A model generated the notes under the pieces. It had not been told where the DNA came from, did no database searches, and saw only the letters and a list, made by a program, of their open reading frames with translations. A stretch of DNA of 64,000 nucleotides from Bacteroidia bacterium. GTDB lineage: Bacteria; Bacteroidota; Bacteroidia; Bacteroidales; GWA2-32-17. The translations under genes and the position numbers were made by a program. Where the stretch lies: NCBI GenBank assembly GCA_016218155.1, contig JACREQ010000032.1, positions 1 through 64,000 on the forward strand, given 5' to 3'. Positions 62,251 to 64,000 of the stretch are shown one piece after another. The stretch's first letter is position 1. Every line of letters starts with the position of its first letter.

Positions 62251-63057
62251 TTATCCTTGTTTAATAACTCCTGTATTGTAATCTAACTGTGATCCGAACA
62301 TACTATGAGGTATACTATATACTACTAAAGTAAGTATAGCTGCAAAAATAATCCAGCCTCGGCGTTCTTTATTCCAGTTTGCTCCAACTGCAAAAAGCCA
62401 TCCTGTAAACCCAATAAGTGTTTTGTTATCTGTTAAATCCCAGCCAAAAGGAACACCTGTCCATAATTCGCCAAATGCAAATTTTTGTACTACCGGACCT
62501 AAAAACAAACCTCCAATGATCATAACTAATAGAGTTATTAATGCCCATTTCTTTTGTTTAGCTCCTCTTCCAATTGCTAGTAAACCCGTGAAATTTGAAA
62601 AAAACATAGCTAGAAACATAAAGAATATATGTGGAATTAGAACCCACATTGGTACACTACCTTTAAATCTTACTACTACAGGAGGTTCAGTTTCGAGTTT
62701 GTCATTAGGATGTAATTTTAACCTAACAATATACTGTAATTTTCCTGCTGCAGGTTGTGATGGCATTGATGCGGTTAATGTATCACTGTGATTTTTCATT
62801 TCTAATATTGTCCATTTATCAGGAGTATTGAAACGTTTATAATACAAATATCCACTAGCTTCTTTCCCAACTGCGGGAATATTTATGGCAAGATCTTTAC
62901 CTGTATCAGATGAGCGAATAAGTTTGAACTTTACAATTTCATTGCCTGTTTGTATTTTACAACGTTTAGGGTAGGTTGGACCTGTAATGCGTTGATAATA
63001 GGCCGCAGATAATGTTATAATAAAAGCTAGTATCCAAAATATCCAAGTTTTTTTCAT
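62251..63057 (-). CDS. Hypothetical polytopic membrane protein
   Basis: 268 residues from ATG 63057 (MKKTWIFWILAFI); the frame extends to 63102 but those residues are untypical. One N-terminal helix, a periplasmic beta-rich domain (about 25-125, with PAVGKEASGYLYYKRFNT) and then four or five helices (about 130-250) that include IPHIFFMFLAMFFSNFTGLLA, WALITLLVMIIGGLFLGPVV and FGWDLTDNKTLIGFTGWLFA. No family is recognised. The multiheme cytochrome lies just upstream on the same strand, separated by a terminator; a redox or respiratory link is possible. Confidence 0.75.
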   Translation of the reverse strand: MKKTWIFWILAFIITLSAAYYQRITGPTYPKRCKIQTGNEIVKFKLIRSSDTGKDLAINIPAVGKEASGYLYYKRFNTPDKWTILEMKNHSDTLTASMPSQPAAGKLQYIVRLKLHPNDKLETEPPVVVRFKGSVPMWVLIPHIFFMFLAMFFSNFTGLLAIGRGAKQKKWALITLLVMIIGGLFLGPVVQKFAFGELWTGVPFGWDLTDNKTLIGFTGWLFAVGANWNKERRGWIIFAAILTLVVYSIPHSMFGSQLDYNTGVIKQG

Positions 63058-63110
63058 AAAATTATTTTTTTGTAAAAATAAAGAAAAAACATAGCTAAGC
63101 AAATTGTATA

Positions 63111-63142
63111 AAAAAAGGGTTGCCGTATGGCAACCCTTTTTT
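63111..63142. terminator. Intrinsic terminator of the cytochrome gene
   Basis: AAAAAAGGGTTGCC, loop GTAT, GGCAACCCTTTTTT: a perfect 14-bp stem 20 bp after the cytochrome stop codon on the minus strand, with T runs on both strands. Confidence 0.92.
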
Positions 63143-63162
63143 GTTATTTTTTAAGCAATAGC

Positions 63163-64000
63163 TTACCAAGCAGAAAGTGAATTGGTTAATAAAGTTGTAA
63201 CATAGTTTGTATTGTGAATACCTAAACTATATTCTCTTAAAGCTAACTGGAAGTTAATAATTGTTCCCCACTGAGCATTTGTTAAACTTGGGAAACGATC
63301 TGTAGTTCCAGATGTCTTATAGAATCCACCAGGATTTGAAGAAGCATTATAGATGTTTAAATAACCATCATAATTGCCAGTTGATAAACCTAACCATAAG
63401 TTAGTTTCAGTAGCATCAACTTGTAAAATTGGATTTGTACCGTTACCTAAAGTGTTAATTTTAGTAGCTAACTGATCTAATAAAGATTTAATAGCAGCTT
63501 TTGTTCCAGTATAATCAGTGTTTGTTGAACTCATTCCTGTATGGCAATCAGTTGTATTACAACCGTTGAAATTTCCTTTAGCAACAAATGTATGTCCACC
63601 TGAACCATTTAATCTTGTAGCCATGTGACAATCCTGACATGAAGCATTGTTTGTATGGAATGAATTTGAATAACCAGTACCAAATTCAATACCACCCATA
63701 CCTGCATAAATAGCTCCAACTGAACCGTAATGGTTTCCAGATCTGAAACTTAAAGAAACTTTATTTGTTGAACTTGTGTATCTGCTGTAGAAAGTATCGT
63801 TTGGAGCAGAAACAAGAGCAGCATAATCCATTACATTACCTAAACCTGTTGAAGTTGTAGAAGTAGTAATTGGACGAGGTTGGTGACATTTAACACATAA
63901 GTTACTGATACCGTTATCAGCTGTTAAATTGATAGTTTTTGAACCACCATACATAGTCATTGGAACAGCAGCTGTTGTTGTTAAAGCTGGTAAATCTGTA
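63163..64000 (-). CDS. Multiheme cytochrome c-type protein (5' truncated)
   Basis: The frame stays open to the window end; the ATG at 63960 is internal, as protein-like sequence (TDLPALTTTAAVP) continues before it. About 279 residues are visible. Three heme-binding motifs are seen: CVKCH, CQDCH and the unusual CNTTDCH (CX4CH). Additional His residues (HTNNAS, GGHTF) could be distal ligands. The C-terminal 100 residues have no heme motif. It is probably a periplasmic or surface electron carrier with more hemes in the missing part. Confidence 0.85.
   Translation of the reverse strand, partial: TDLPALTTTAAVPMTMYGGSKTINLTADNGISNLCVKCHQPRPITTSTTSTGLGNVMDYAALVSAPNDTFYSRYTSSTNKVSLSFRSGNHYGSVGAIYAGMGGIEFGTGYSNSFHTNNASCQDCHMATRLNGSGGHTFVAKGNFNGCNTTDCHTGMSSTNTDYTGTKAAIKSLLDQLATKINTLGNGTNPILQVDATETNLWLGLSTGNYDGYLNIYNASSNPGGFYKTSGTTDRFPSLTNAQWGTIINFQLALREYSLGIHNTNYVTTLLTNSLSAW

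Overview
The window is a chromosomal segment of a low-GC member of the Bacteroidota, probably an uncultured Bacteroidia/Bacteroidales-type organism. Four lines of evidence point there. Several large secreted proteins end in type IX secretion (T9SS) sorting domains: type A at the ends of the genes at 1-3243, 16566-18089, 18284-19783 and 52276-54369, and the gliding-motility/CHU_C-like type B domain in 34469-36757. A PorP/SprF-family outer-membrane protein follows the type B gene. Promoters match the Bacteroidetes primary-sigma pattern (TTTG, about 19 bp, TAnnTTTG), for example at 5130-5160. The gene content (ECF sigma factor with membrane partner, many outer-membrane barrels, LVIVD-repeat proteins, a FabI-type enoyl reductase) also fits. 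No rRNA, tRNA, CRISPR array, transposase or integrase gene was seen.

Layout. 1-3243: 3' part of a giant repeat adhesin, cut by the window edge. 3310-5051: PhoB/PhoR-like two-component pair. 5185-8577: M24 aminopeptidase, alpha/beta hydrolase and an outer-membrane protein. 8579-11474: a tight minus-strand run of a WecA/MraY-like sugar-phosphate transferase, two small unknown proteins, an ECF sigma factor and its membrane-bound partner. 11641-14288: NlpC/P60 hydrolase with a His-rich unknown, then prfB with its programmed +1 frameshift. 14340-19783: unknowns (pentapeptide repeat, alpha/alpha-toroid) and two T9SS cargo proteins. 20131-23227: metal-transporter-like membrane protein, a 20-residue-repeat secreted protein, an LPG-synthase-like membrane protein and fabI. 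23344-28457: metallopeptidase lipoprotein, AlbA_2 protein, a split LVIVD pair and a barrel protein. 28458-33068 is the most accessory-looking stretch: decayed repeats, a 9-bp tandem repeat, a methyltransferase, orphan genes with cassette-like borders and a parvulin. 33069-45744 is mostly housekeeping: an Mpl-like ligase, a three-gene T9SS surface module, ubiX, serS, rpmA-rplU, a bifunctional-nuclease-domain protein, a nucleoside transporter, thyA and ogt. 45741-45915 is a MITE-like element. 45973-55177, mostly minus strand: a small ORF, ddl, apt, a TPR-adenylate cyclase, a lipid kinase (plus), an Ala-rich lipoprotein, and a PASTA / T9SS cargo / RluA-family operon. 55305-62174: a formylglycine-fold protein, bcp, recA, a TPR lipoprotein, an S9 peptidase and a DUF2721 protein. 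62251-64000: a membrane protein and the 3' part of a multiheme cytochrome c, cut by the window end.

How it works together. Cell-envelope functions dominate: peptidoglycan (ddl, Mpl-like ligase, NlpC/P60, PASTA), lipid and envelope glycan synthesis (fabI, lipid kinase, sugar-phosphate transferase) and T9SS surface display. DNA metabolism and repair are represented by recA, thyA and ogt; translation by prfB, serS, rplU and rpmA. I see no defence island or metabolic megacluster. The most unusual items are the LVIVD protein split into two separately exported halves, the six-unit Cys-bearing repeat protein, the orphan gene whose borders resemble an integron cassette, the anti-sigma-like protein with a sorting-domain-like periplasmic tail, and the 175-bp palindromic element abutting ogt.
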